In this document: piece after piece, positions 55,107 to 64,000 of the stretch | Layout of the letters: the number at the start of each line of letters is the position of its first letter | Numbering within the stretch: the stretch's first letter is position 1 | Origin: Protea cynaroides | Taxonomy: Eukaryota > Streptophyta > Magnoliopsida > Proteales > Proteaceae | Length of the DNA: 64,000 bases | Assembly: GCA_028583415.1 (NCBI GenBank) | Contig: CM053267.1 | Location: 26,398,902 to 26,462,901 of the forward strand | Direction: 5' to 3' | Program-made: the position numbers and the translations under genes | Notes under the pieces: generated by a model | What the model saw: only the letters and a program-made list of their open reading frames with translations | Told to the model about the DNA's origin: nothing | Database searches by the model: none

Positions 55107-55854
55107 TGTCACACCCTAATTCTAAATCGACCAAAATGGTGTGATGAACCATCCATAGACCAACGGTTCAACTAGGATCTCGTATAGGCCATGCCCATTC
55201 GATTAAACTAGATACATTCTACAAGTAAAATCAGAGTAAATAAACTATAGTGAAAGTCTTTAATACTAATGAACTGAGTATCTCACAGTGATAGCATAAT
55301 TAAGTATCCAATTATCTCCAATATACCTCAAGACATAAAATAAAGTAGAATTATCAATTACATGTTCCCATAACTAAACAACTAACCTAATATAAAATAC
55401 ATGAGTTGCACTCGAATAACGAATCATGAGCATCTTCTTCAACTTCTATGTCCATCGTAGCAGCATGTCCGACACATTCATATATTCTTTAACAGTAGGA
55501 CCTACATCAAGAACTAAAAATATTCAACGTTGAAAGGGTGAGCACATATCATGGCTCAGTGAGCAAACAAAACAATACAACAAACATATGCATGTATTTA
55601 ATTTATTTCTTTGGTCTGGTTTTGAGTTTGTAGTGTTCTATAGAAAGGTTTGGTGGCCCCCGCACCTCTATACATGAGTGTGTGAATCTACCCAAAGGAT
55701 TAAACACCATTGTCGTCTCACATGCCCCCACCATGGAATAGAGATAGAGCTAAAGTGTCCGGATCAAACACCGCCAACACTTCCCCTGATACCCTACCCA
55801 TACCAACACGTAAGCCCCTATTGGCGAGGGCTCACAAATTGGGCTCGCTTTTTT

Positions 55855-56283
55855 AAATTTATTCCGTCTGCTATTTCATATGTGACTACGGGTCGAACCA
55901 AAACAAAATACTTTTTCTTGCCAGGTGTAATCCGTTGGACATAGATCCAATTTTCCCTTTTTTTTTTTAATTCCTTAGAATCTTTTTTCCCCCTCCTAGG
56001 GTTGGGTGTATCAAGATACCACTGTGCCGAGATATCTTATCTGTTTCTCTAGGAAAATGGATATCTCCAGAAAATATTTTAAGTTCAATCCTTTTTTTTT
56101 CTCTCCACTCGGACCAATCCGGCTACTCGGCTTCTTGTATTTAAAGCGATTTGTGTATCTACTCCAATAATACTATTGTTCCGTACCATTATGGAGGAAG
56201 ATCCGGGTAAGATATGCACTTCCTCGGGAATGAAAAAAAAGCAATCTACTTTCGTTTGCATTTTGTATTTTGGCTAGTTTAGT
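55855..56283 (-). pseudogene. rpoC2: Plastid rpoC2 fragment (nuclear plastid DNA)
   Basis: Minus-strand codons read ESRLLFFIPEEVHILPGSSS, MVRNNSIIGVDTQIALNTRS, then after a homopolymer A run a new frame with RIELKIFSGDIHFPRETDKI, and finally RPVVTYEIADGIN. This is the plastid RNA polymerase beta'' subunit, about 140 codons from its large C-terminal insert region. The run of nine A near 56092-56100 puts the two halves in different frames. Promoter and both gene ends are absent. In the plastid this subunit is part of the bacterial-type RNA polymerase. Confidence 0.92.
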
Positions 56284-56299
56284 AGTGTTGTCCCAAAGG

Positions 56300-56532
56300 A
56301 ATTCAAATTGCCTTGGCATCCCTGGTGTCATTGTAGCACCGTGGCTCGGGGACTCTCACTCGTAAAGAGTCTCCTAATTGTAGTTGCCCCAACCCTCTTG
56401 AGGACAATGAACTCAGCCACAAGATTTTGGATCTGGGCCTTGAGCACCTCAACGGGCGCTCTTCGTGTCGCTTCCCAACCCACAACATTCATCCGCCAAG
56501 TCTCGGATAGCCTTCTAAGAGGCATCCATTCT
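56300..56532 (-). pseudogene. Retrotransposon gag fragment inside the plastid mosaic
   Basis: Minus-strand frames give APVEVLKAQIQNLVAEFIVL, then in another frame LRVRVPEPRCYNDTRDAKAI, followed by EFLWDN. This resembles the gag text RVPEPKxYxGxRDAKELENF found upstream of the capsid domain in many plant Ty3/gypsy elements. It is only about 75 codons with a frameshift, bounded on both sides by plastid DNA. Confidence 0.68.
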
Positions 56533-56549
56533 TATTCCCATGTTAAAAC

Positions 56550-56699
56550 TTCCATAAAAGCCAAACTAAGCAATAAAGTACCTCGTATTTTGCCCTCCGC
56601 TTCTGGTTGTCTCGCGATACCTTCTATAGCTTGGCCCGCAGCAGTACCTTGACCAACCCCAGGTCCAATAGAAGCAAGCCCTACGGCCAATCCAGCAGC
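56550..56699 (-). pseudogene. atpH: Plastid atpH fragment (nuclear plastid DNA)
   Basis: Fifty codons reading AAGLAVGLASIGPGVGQGTA, then QAIEGIARQPEAEGKIRG and LLLSLAFME, nearly identical to the proteolipid subunit c of plastid ATP synthase. The first ten or so residues and the second transmembrane helix, with the proton-carrying Glu region after AFME, are replaced by unrelated sequence. It therefore encodes no working subunit. High conservation suggests a fairly recent transfer. Confidence 0.93.
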
Positions 56700-58505
56700 A
56701 TTATCTTTATACATAAACATAACAAATAGGTTGCTAATTTAGCATTAAATAAAAAAGTGCCTTGTACTTTTTTATCCAGTAAAAGTGACTTGTACTTTTT
56801 TATCTAATAAATGATTAAATTAAGAATGGAGTAGTTTGAAACATTGGAGCAAGAGTCCGTATTTATAGGAATAGATATTCTGATTATGTTAACTAGATAA
56901 ATTTCCAACTTTTATCTTATGGAATGGATCACCAATCCTAATACCAAACAGTGTATCCAAGGCCTCACCCCAGCATCCCTCAATATGTCCATAGAGATAG
57001 AGCTAAGGCCCCCTGACAGAGTCAGAAACCACACGGTCCAAGACCACCTCCCCTTATGCCCTACGACGTAATAGTTCTGCTAAGGTAATGGCGATACGAA
57101 GATGTTAGTGGGAAAGACTTAAGTAGAGATAGAGCTAGAATCTGGTGACCAGGATGAACCACAGTATCATGTCCTCCCCCTGATTTTCCACTTGCATCAA
57201 GCACACTAACCACACGCATACATTCACATGCCTATTCCTAACATCATCATCATCATGTTATAATAAATAGAATTAAATATACATGAGCAGTAATAGCAAG
57301 AATATTAGATGACATGTGAGATCCACATTACAAACATACAAGCATATAATCAATCATGGCATTGGACTCAATAAAAATAAACTGTTTGTTATTATCCAAT
57401 TAGTTTAGGTCTTGTTCCCTCACCTTTGATCGATGGTTGTTCCTCTTCCAAGCTTTATAAATCACTTTTGGACCACTTGGAAACCTAATAAATTTATGAA
57501 TTCTAAGTTAGAGTTCATATTCATTAATTATAGTGTTTAAATGTCCTATCTGGAATCAATTAGACCTCTAGAAGTTGAGTGGCTGCAGGTGTGGCTGCAC
57601 CTGTGGTCTCAGTTTCTACGACCACAGGGTGTATGGTCAATATGTGTGGTCGCATGTCATGCGACCACACACATGAGACCACACCCTCCCTGGAAACTTC
57701 CTGAGGGCGTGTGGTCGATTCATGTGCCTCGTGTGGTCTACCATAGCTGCCACCACATGAGTGTTTGGTCAAATTTCATTCTCAGTTTAACCCCTTCATG
57801 ATTTAATTTCTTGAACTATCACTAGGGTCCTTCCTATGATTGATCTATGGCCTTAATTTCATATTTTTCACAATTATCTACTCTAACCTACTCTTCATGG
57901 ATTTCCTTTGAGTTTTCATCCATGGGTCTCATGGTTGAGATCTTATTTTGAATCAATACTTCCTCCATGATCTATTCTAGGCATTTAACTAATGTAGGAG
58001 ATGTTTTCATACCTTAAACTTGCTGAAGAATCAGAGCTCTATCTGAAATTACTCCTCTTAGTCTTCCTCTTCAATTCTCCTTCTCTTCCTCTTCCTCTCT
58101 TTCTCTCTCTTTTAGTTTGAGTTCTAAAAGAATGAAAAAGGCTAAGGGACATCCTATATATAGAGGAAACCCTCCATATAGAGTCCTACTTTGATTAAGA
58201 AAGAACCCCCTTCAGATTAGGAAGGTTTCCTAATTTTGGAGTCAATTATACTATCGTATGGTTGCACATGGGGTCGCAAGATCCATCAAGTACACGTCCC
58301 AAATCTACGACCACGCGTTCCAGACTCCTGTGGTCTCATTATTCTGTTTAGGTATGCGACCACACGTCTCAATTAGATTATTTATGGTTCAAATTACATA
58401 CCTAGCCTCGTGATTTCTTCATGCACTTGGTCTGCTTGGTCCGACCATGATAGAAAGACCTAATACAAGGTGGTAAGACTGGGTTAGTACGATACGGATC
58501 TTACA

Positions 58506-59331
58506 ACTCCCCCCTCTTATATAAATTTCATCCTCAAAATTTACACATACCTTCTGAGTCGAAAAGGTGAGGATATTGCTTTTGCATAGCATTCTCTTCT
58601 TCCCATGTGATCTCTTCCACGTTTTGGCTTCTCCAAGTAACTTTAACGTGGTAAATTTTACGATTGAATAGATGTTGAACCTTCCGACTGGTAATTTCAA
58701 TTGGTGCTACTTCGAATGTCAAATCATCAGTTAGACCTAGTGGATCCATTGTTAGGATGTGTTTTTTATCTCGGATGTACTTCTTCAGTAATGAGATATG
58801 AAATACATCATACACACTTGACATGGATGGGGGTAGTGCTAATTGATACACTACCTTGCTACGTCTAGCTAGAACTTTGTATGGTCCAATATACCTGGGG
58901 CACAATTTTCCCTACTATCCAAACCTTTTTAAACCACGCATAGGAGATATTTTCATAAATACCTTATCACTTATGGTGAATTCGAGATCTCTGTGTTGAT
59001 TATCTGCATATTGCTTCTGACGGTTCTGATCTATTCAGACTCTTTCTTTGATAATGTCGACCACTCTACAAGTCTCTTCAACAAACTTTGGTCCAACAAT
59101 ACTCTGTTCCCCAACTTCGTTCCAAAATAAAGGAGTTCGACATTTCCTACCATACAGTGCTTCATAGGGTGACGTCTGTATAGTAGCTTTATAGCTGTTA
59201 TTATAAGTGAACTCGATCAATGGTAACTTCTGATCCCATGATCCTTTGAAATCAATGACACAAGCTCAAAGCATGTCTTCTAAAATCTTAATGGTATGCT
59301 CTGATTGTCCATCAGTTTGAGGATGGAATGC
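58506..59331 (-). pseudogene. pol C-terminus (integrase and chromodomain) of the second Tekay element
   Basis: Frames give FHPQTDGQSEHTI (cut at 59331), EFTYNNSYKATIQTSPYEAL, GRKCRTPLFWNEVGEQSIVG (59035-59220), then YIGPYKVLARRSKVVYQLAL, PPSMSSVYDVFHISLLKKYI, and the chromodomain block DLTFEVAPIEI and VKVTWRSQNVEEITWEEEN (58534-58905). One or two frameshifts separate them. The insertion point is in the segment carrying the catalytic Glu of the DDE core. Confidence 0.9.
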
Positions 59332-61687
59332 TATAAGACCCGCACTCTGAAAACCCGGTCTAACCTTGGTTTTGTATCGTGACAGGTCTTCCGATCATCA
59401 CCGAGCCAGACGGGGCAAGCGGATAACGAACAGGTACGAAATCGGACCGAAGTCGACCAAGTATACCTGATTTTAGGTATACCGGTCGATGGTACCGGAT
59501 GATGGTACCGGTCGACCGGTATGGCCTGCACAGCTATGTGCGGGAATTTGGAAATTTGTCTCTGCGGGTCCCGTTTTCCTGATTTCGAATCCTAAAAGTT
59601 TCCTAATCCTAGTAGGGTTACTAAACCATATTTCTAGCCTATAAATACACCCTTAAACCCCTCAAATCCTTTCCATTGTCTCTCACAAACCCTAGAGAAG
59701 AGAAAGAGCTTGGAAAGGAGAAGGAGCTAGGAAGAAGAAGGAGGTGCCGCCATTACCGTTTGACGAAGCTCTCGCTACGCCTGTCAACGGTAAGTGTTTG
59801 GATCCATCTTCTTACCCTATGATAGTTGTGTGGGTGGATCAATACCATGCAAAGTAGGTATTGATCTAAAACCCTAAATTGGCCAATAAACCATAAGTTG
59901 CCGTCAAACCCTAGATTCGAGTTTCGAGATGATATTCATCGAAACGAGACTTGAATGAGTTGGGGATAGCTCTAACTCAAAGCCTAGACTTAGAATGGAT
60001 AGGAGAAACCCTGAAAATCCATGGAGGATGATCGACGGCAGTCGAAGAACCCATGTATGGTCTTCTTCAGGAGGCGTGCAGGTCGACTATACCGGTTGCA
60101 CATAGTGCGACCGGTATGTTGCGACCGCTACCTCTCGGGAGGTTGTTTGTGGGGGACCGGCTGACCATACCGGTCGCCAGTCTTTCCCACAGAGCTACGA
60201 CCGGTACATGCCACCGGTCAGCTCTGTGAGGGTATTTTGTAATCTCTGTTAGTTTTCGACCAACATGAAACCCTAAGCAATGTATTCTAATGAAACCCTA
60301 ATAATATTGTAGGACTTTGTGACTTATCGTTTGGATCTTGCGACGTGGAGCAAGTTATTGAACGAGCGTCAGGTAAGGGAATCTGACCTAAACCTAATAA
60401 TTAATGGACAGTAAATCGTTGTTAATCATTGAATATCTATGATGTGATGTTTGTGCATATTCACATGCCATCCTTTACTTTCAGTTATTATTATTGTTCA
60501 TGCATTCATAGGATGTGATTGTTAGGCATGTGATTGTTTTTGTTGGTGTGTGGAGTGGGGCATGGGCCCGGGATCGCTCTTCACACCGGCACCTTTGTAG
60601 TATTCTATCTTAACATGCTTGGTACGGGTGGGGTATCAGGGGAAGATCGTGGTACGTTGGTCTCCGATATTGATGTTGTCCCGACCATCGTTGTGTGGTA
60701 CTGAGGATTCCGAGTCGACGCTGCCTTGTCCACGATGCTTTAGCTTTATCTCTATGCCGTAGGGAGTTGTGTTGGGATAGGGTCTACCTGCGTATTGTTT
60801 CTATCCTAGTGCGTTAGTTGCGGATAGGGTATCAGGGGGAGGTGAGGTTTGGTGGTCTCCCGACCCGGCCCGCACGCTCTAGCTCTATCTCTATGCCGTA
60901 GACGGCTGTGCTCGGGATAGAGCATACATTGTTGACATATAGGATTGGTTAGTTGCGAGCCCGGTTGCGGCGCCGGGGCTAGGGGCTTAGGTACTGGTAT
61001 GGGTAGAGTATCGGGGAGGTGCGGGTATACCTTAGCTCTATCTCTATTCCATGATGGGTGCATGTGGGTTGGTGGTAGTGTGATTACTGTGCGACGCCAC
61101 ACACTCGTGTATAGAGGTGCGGGGGCCACCAAACCTTTCTATAGCACATTGCAAACTTAAACCAGACCACAGCATAAAATGATTGTTACTCATGCATAAT
61201 CTTGTGAAACTGTCTGATTGCCTTACTGAGCTGTGTTGTGTGCTCACCCTTTGTATATACATTGTTTTTAGATGTTGATGCAGGATACACTATGGACGAT
61301 TTCGTAAACGCTCCGGCGTATGGAGGTGTAGCTGCTTTGGACGTACAGGCAGGAGAGGACGAGCATGACGCTTCATGCGAGTGCCCTTTCTTCGTGTACC
61401 TGTGATGGATTTTACTTATTTGCTTCAGTTATTTTTGTTTGTTATTAAGAGATGTAAAAGATTATTATTTTATGTTTGAATTTGAATAATGGGATATTTA
61501 TTTAAATTATCAATAGATACTCAGTTCATTCTATTTAAAGTCTTCCATTGTATATTTATATTCGATTGTGGTTACGTGTAATTGGTTTGTATGGGTGAAC
61601 ACGGCCTATTCGAGATCCTGGTGTGAACCGTTGGTGCAATGACGGTTCACTCACACCATTCCGGTTGGATCGAATTGGGGTGTGACA
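59332..61687 (+). repeat. 5' LTR of a Tekay element, ACCGGTCGACC family
   Basis: 2356 bp from TATAAGACCC (terminal TG changed to TA) to GGGGTGTGACA. TATAAATA at 59640-59647 is the promoter box. Islands of ACCGGTCGACC words lie upstream (about 59480-59525) and downstream (about 60080-60230). The U5 part repeats a block with TATCAGGGGAGG and TAGCTCTATCTCTAT three times (about 60620-61050). The primer site right after it shows it is the 5' LTR of a plus-strand element. Confidence 0.93.
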
Positions 61688-61690
61688 ACT

Positions 61691-61702
61691 TGGTATCAGA
61701 GC
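61691..61702 (+). other. Primer-binding site (initiator-Met tRNA), ACCGGTCGACC element
   Basis: TGGTATCAGAGC, a perfect match to the plant initiator-Met primer site, three bases after the LTR end. Confidence 0.96.
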
Positions 61703-62149
61703 TCTCGGGCTCTGTTCCCGCAAACCATGCTGCACATAACGAGGTCGATGAACTGAGTTAGGAAAGTTTAAAAATCTTAATACAAACACACCCTAAGCAT
61801 TGTTTGATACCTGAGACGGATTAAGAAAGAGAATAATGTATTATTCTAAATGTGAAACTTAATCTGTGCACATACACTAGATAGGTGAACCATGAAACTT
61901 TCATTAAATTAAAAAATAGTATCAAATGTAATAGTGCTACAGGGTACAGTCCACAAACCGGAAGGTTACCCTGTTATATAAACAGTCATATGAAAAGAAA
62001 AGTAAATGGGAAATCATGGGGTAGGAGGCCTGGGAGGAATGGGGTCCGCTATATCATAGTCCCGCTCGTATGCGACCCTAAGCCAATGCACCTGGTCCTG
62101 CTGAGATGGCCCGGTTGTGGGAACGGATGGTGGTGGTATAGGTGGAGGC
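61703..62149. other. Leader between primer site and antisense ORF end
   Basis: No supported plus-strand gene. It holds the complement of the conserved antisense 3' untranslated block near 61925-61960 and decayed C-terminal codons of the antisense ORF nearer 62150. Confidence 0.5.
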
Positions 62150-63158
62150 TGTGGGGGCAGGCACCGGTGCTTCCCCAACTACATCGTCATCATCATCATC
62201 CCCCATCTCCGCCGCATAGGCCGCATTGGCCGCGGCTGCCGCCGCTGCGCTGCTGTGCTACTCTCCCAAGTGGACGAGGGCGAGCCTCCAACTCGTCATC
62301 ACTAACGGGTAGATCAACCATCTCGCATCCTATTTATCGCATCCCGGTCGATGTCGGAGGTCATGGAGTCCTCGACGGCTGCCTCTCCTTCGAAACTCAC
62401 GCCCCGACGGCGAAGAAGGAAAGTGACGAGACGGCCATAGGGAAGGTTGCTGGCCCGATCGGCCACGGCCGCTCGATGCATAGTCCGGATGATGAGGTAA
62501 GGAAGTGAGATCCGCTCTCTGTGCAAACACAATAGGTGACGTCTTGGGTGAGCTGGGACAACTCATTGTAGTGACCGCTCTGTGGCACTATATCGTGCTG
62601 GATAATGCGGCTGTAGACCCGGGGTATAGGTCTCAAGCTAGCTGCCTTCATAGGAGCCCCAGGGTTGAGTATCTGATGCGCTATCTCCCGGTGTAAATCT
62701 TCAGTCAAGTAACCTTTCGCCTTGGGGGCGCAGTACACCAAATCTCCATCATTGGGAACCCCGAGCAGATCAGCCAACTGGTGGGTGTTGAAGGAAATAT
62801 GTACACCCCGGACGTAACTGGTAATGCGTAGATCCCTACACTGGTTCGGGTCTTCGACATCCCCTTCAAGTTCCAAATTTGCATAAAAATGCTTGACCAG
62901 GTTAGGGCGTGTAGTCTCTGTGTAGGAAATAACCGGCATCCAACCTAGAGCGCCAAAAGCCGTCTCTACATTGAACCGGTGCAATTGTCCCACGTTGACC
63001 CGGCGCCCGGATACAATACTCTTATCATCAAACCAGGGAAACCGAGCCTGAGCGTCCAAAGAGCGAAACCATAGCTCATCTAGCTGAGGGACTGGTGGAG
63101 AGGGAACCCGAGAACTAGAACCATGTGAGCGTTTCCCGAGGTTGCGTCTAGGAGCCAT
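62150..63158 (-). pseudogene. Antisense ORF of the ACCGGTCGACC Tekay element (frameshifted)
   Basis: From ATG 63158 about 214 codons are intact: a basic, Ser-rich N-terminus (MAPRRNLGKRSHGSSSR), then FNVETAFGALGWMPVISYTE, NLVKHFYANLELEG, ITSYVRGVHISF, QLADLLGVPNDGD and IIQHDIVPQSGHYNELSQLT. A frameshift near 62516 moves the frame to one with LPYLIIRTMH and NLPYGRLVTFLLRRRGVSF (62314-62532). A second near 62325 leads to DLPVSDDELEARPRPLG. It is homologous throughout to 16408-17736, in the same antisense position between primer site and gag. The domain matches the one annotated as putative plant transposon protein; function is unknown. Confidence 0.87.
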
Positions 63159-63165
63159 TTAGAAC

Positions 63166-63282
63166 CTGCAAAACAAAGGAAAATGAGATAGAAGTTAGAA
63201 ATTTCGAAATTTCGGCAGCATAACGACAGTAAATTGGGAAAAAGCCTCGAACTCGCCCAAAAACATGGGGAGGAGGACTTAC
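63166..63282 (-). other. Predicted intron before the antisense ORF
   Basis: On the minus strand donor GTAAGT begins at 63282 and the acceptor TTTTGCAG ends at 63166, eight bases before the ATG. The 117-base length, donor sequence and neighbouring text agree with the intron at 16273-16402. This is a prediction from sequence only. Confidence 0.6.
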
Positions 63283-63771
63283 GTAACCCCCACACTCTTC
63301 CATAAGCCAATCACAAGCAATTATAACAAGAAATTTCAAGAAATTTCAAGAATTAAGAAAAATCAAGAAATTTCGAAAATTCATGAAAACCTAGGTCAAA
63401 AGATGAAAATTTTGATTTTTAGGAAAATCATTCAGTGGAACCCCAAATTAGTTGAGGGCTTTTGCTCTTGGGGGTCCCTAAACCCTTTCTAAGCCAAAGG
63501 AAAAGAGTTCCTACGGTTAAAACATCTCGAACAAAGAAAAACCTAAATTTCTACATAAAGACGATATGGAAAATTTCTAAAAATATGAGAGAGAGGGTAT
63601 AGACCTATCTGGAGACGATATGCTAGGTCTTGAATGGAAGGAATCGGCTTCAAATAGCACCGGTCGAACTGTAGCAACTCGGAACCCAGAGAAGAATCGC
63701 CACCGGAGAGAAAGAGAAAGGAAAAAGTGAGAAAAATCTCACTTTTTCGCGATTTTAAAGCCATTTTGGGC

Positions 63772-64000
63772 ATACCGGTCGACGGTTATGCCTATACCGG
63801 TCGACCGGTATCGACCCAGGTGTGCGACCGCTATGTCTCGGCCAGAAAATTTTTCGACCGGTCGATTATACCGGTCGCAACAACGTCTCCGAGTGGCGAC
63901 CGGTATCTCATAGACATGCGACCGGTATGTCTCGGCCAGAAATTTAATTTTGACCGGTCGACTATACCGGCCGCAGCATATTTCCACAGGTGTGCGACCG
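63772..64000. repeat. ACCGGTCGACC word island upstream of the antisense ORF
   Basis: It is dense with ACCGGTCG and CGACCGGT, including perfect palindromes (ACCGGTCGACCGGT near 63796). Repeated spacers include ATGTCTCGGCCAGAAA (twice) and GTGCGACCG. It starts about 614 bases upstream of the antisense ATG, against about 605 in the other family. It continues past the window edge. Confidence 0.88.

Larger units (their letters stand above)
55849..56930. other. Mosaic insert of plastid rpoC2, gag and plastid atpH DNA
   Basis: The LTR text stops after GGGCTCGC (55848) and resumes at ACCAATCC (56931) with only about four LTR bases lost. In between lie, in order, an rpoC2 piece, a retrotransposon gag piece, an atpH piece and AT-rich DNA with a duplicated CTTGTACTTTTTTATC unit. 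In plastid genomes rpoC2 is transcribed before the atp cluster on the same strand, but here, read on the minus strand, atpH comes first. So this is not one plastid fragment with a deletion but several joined pieces. Confidence 0.85.
55107..58505 (-). repeat. 3' LTR of a second TGTGGTCGCA Tekay element, with a 1.08-kb plastid/gag insert
   Basis: Starts TGTCACACCC and ends GATCTTACA. Without the insert at 55849-56930 it is about 2.32 kb, close to its relatives. Word islands are at about 57585-57775 and 58255-58372, with a TATATATA box near 58154 between them. The polypurine tract (minus AGAGGGGGGAG) follows at 58506-58516. The possible left target site is GCTGC (55102-55106). Confidence 0.9.
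55107..59331 (-). mobile_element. Second TGTGGTCGCA Tekay element, 3' part only
   Basis: 3' LTR, polypurine tract and the C-terminal part of pol up to 59331, where a plus-strand LTR of another Tekay family interrupts integrase codons. The rest, if present, lies to the right of the window. It sits in the LTR that starts at 53152. Confidence 0.88.
61688..64000 (+). mobile_element. 5' internal region of the ACCGGTCGACC Tekay element (runs off the right edge)
   Basis: The leader after the primer site matches the leader of the 8456-20207 element in short blocks (GATGAACTGAGTTAGGA; GGTACAGTCCACAAACCGG is the complement of its antisense 3' untranslated block). It contains the antisense ORF, its intron and a word island. 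gag would start beyond 64000. Confidence 0.88.

Noticed and set aside
56532..56720. A functional atpH gene
   Set aside because: Both the N-terminus and the second helix are replaced, there is no plastid context, and the fragment is inside an LTR.
55107..56930. Reading the plastid mosaic as a plastid genome contig or contamination
   Set aside because: LTR sequence of one family continues on both sides with only about four bases missing, so a nuclear insertion is simpler; an assembly chimera remains possible and is noted in the finding.
61885..62508. A 207-codon plus-strand frame with Pro/His-rich text
   Set aside because: It is the complement of the antisense ORF's C-terminal region; its composition follows from the acidic, Ala-rich codons on the other strand, and it has no counterpart in the element at 8456-20207.
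1..64000. An active host gene with exons between the repeats
   Set aside because: All long frames are accounted for by retroelements, their shadows, or pseudogenes; no exon series with consistent splice sites and an unrelated product was seen.

Overview
This window looks like nuclear, repeat-rich DNA of a flowering plant. It is almost wholly nested LTR retrotransposons, with a few decayed host-derived fragments. I found no intact single-copy host gene, no rRNA or tRNA gene and no CRISPR array. The evidence for a plant is plant-type Ty3/gypsy lineages (Tekay/Del chromoviruses with an integrase-chromodomain, and Tat-lineage elements), plant Ty1/copia elements primed by initiator-Met tRNA, a CYP78A-type cytochrome P450 pseudogene, and nuclear copies of plastid rpoC2 and atpH. 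One 500-N assembly gap lies at 35227-35726.

Left part (1-8.4 kb). A partial Tekay-type LTR (1-998, minus) cuts into the integrase of a decayed Tat element (999-about 5.5 kb, minus). To its right begins a CYP78A pseudogene on the minus strand. Its pieces lie at 6289-6324, 23347-23803 and 26597-26665, because two independent insertions split it: a Ty1/copia element (6325-23341, TSD ATCCA), and a copia-type solo LTR (23804-26596, TSD AGCCC) that itself holds a second solo LTR (24213-26583, TSD TAATA).

Inside the copia element sits a nearly complete Tekay chromovirus (8456-20207, minus, TSD ATTAT) with two closely similar 2.2-kb LTRs, primer-binding site, gag, pol and polypurine tract. Between its 5' LTR and gag, on the opposite strand, is a 443-codon reading frame (16408-17736) with the plant transposon-associated protein domain, a predicted intron just before its ATG, a C-terminal coiled coil and its own polyadenylation signal. 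A homologous antisense frame with an intron in the same place occurs in a second Tekay family at 62150-63158. The two share layout but little nucleotide sequence.

Middle (26.6-37.7 kb). There is a truncated LINE tail with a 32-A run, an LTR related to the nested solo LTR, an Ale/Retrofit-like copia element (30446 to the gap, minus) with damaged protease and RT catalytic motifs, and AT-rich DNA with microsatellites.

Right part (37.7-64 kb) is a stack of insertions. A Tat element (plus) is interrupted in gag by a decayed Tekay element (39087-49703, minus) and in RNase H by a Tekay LTR (53152-55106, plus). That LTR is interrupted by another Tekay element (from 55107, minus). The 3' LTR of that element carries a mosaic of plastid rpoC2, retrotransposon gag and plastid atpH (55849-56930), and its integrase is cut by another Tekay-family LTR (59332-61687, plus) whose internal region runs to the window edge.

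Three Tekay families are present, each with its own short word built on GGTCG/CGACC: GGGTCGA (8456-20207), TGTGGTCGCA (39087-49703, 53152-55106, 55107 onward) and ACCGGTCGACC (1-998, 59332 onward). The word islands sit at matching places: upstream of the LTR TATA box, downstream of it, and about 0.6 kb upstream of the antisense ORF. The antisense ORF plus the co-varying word islands is the most interesting signal in the window.
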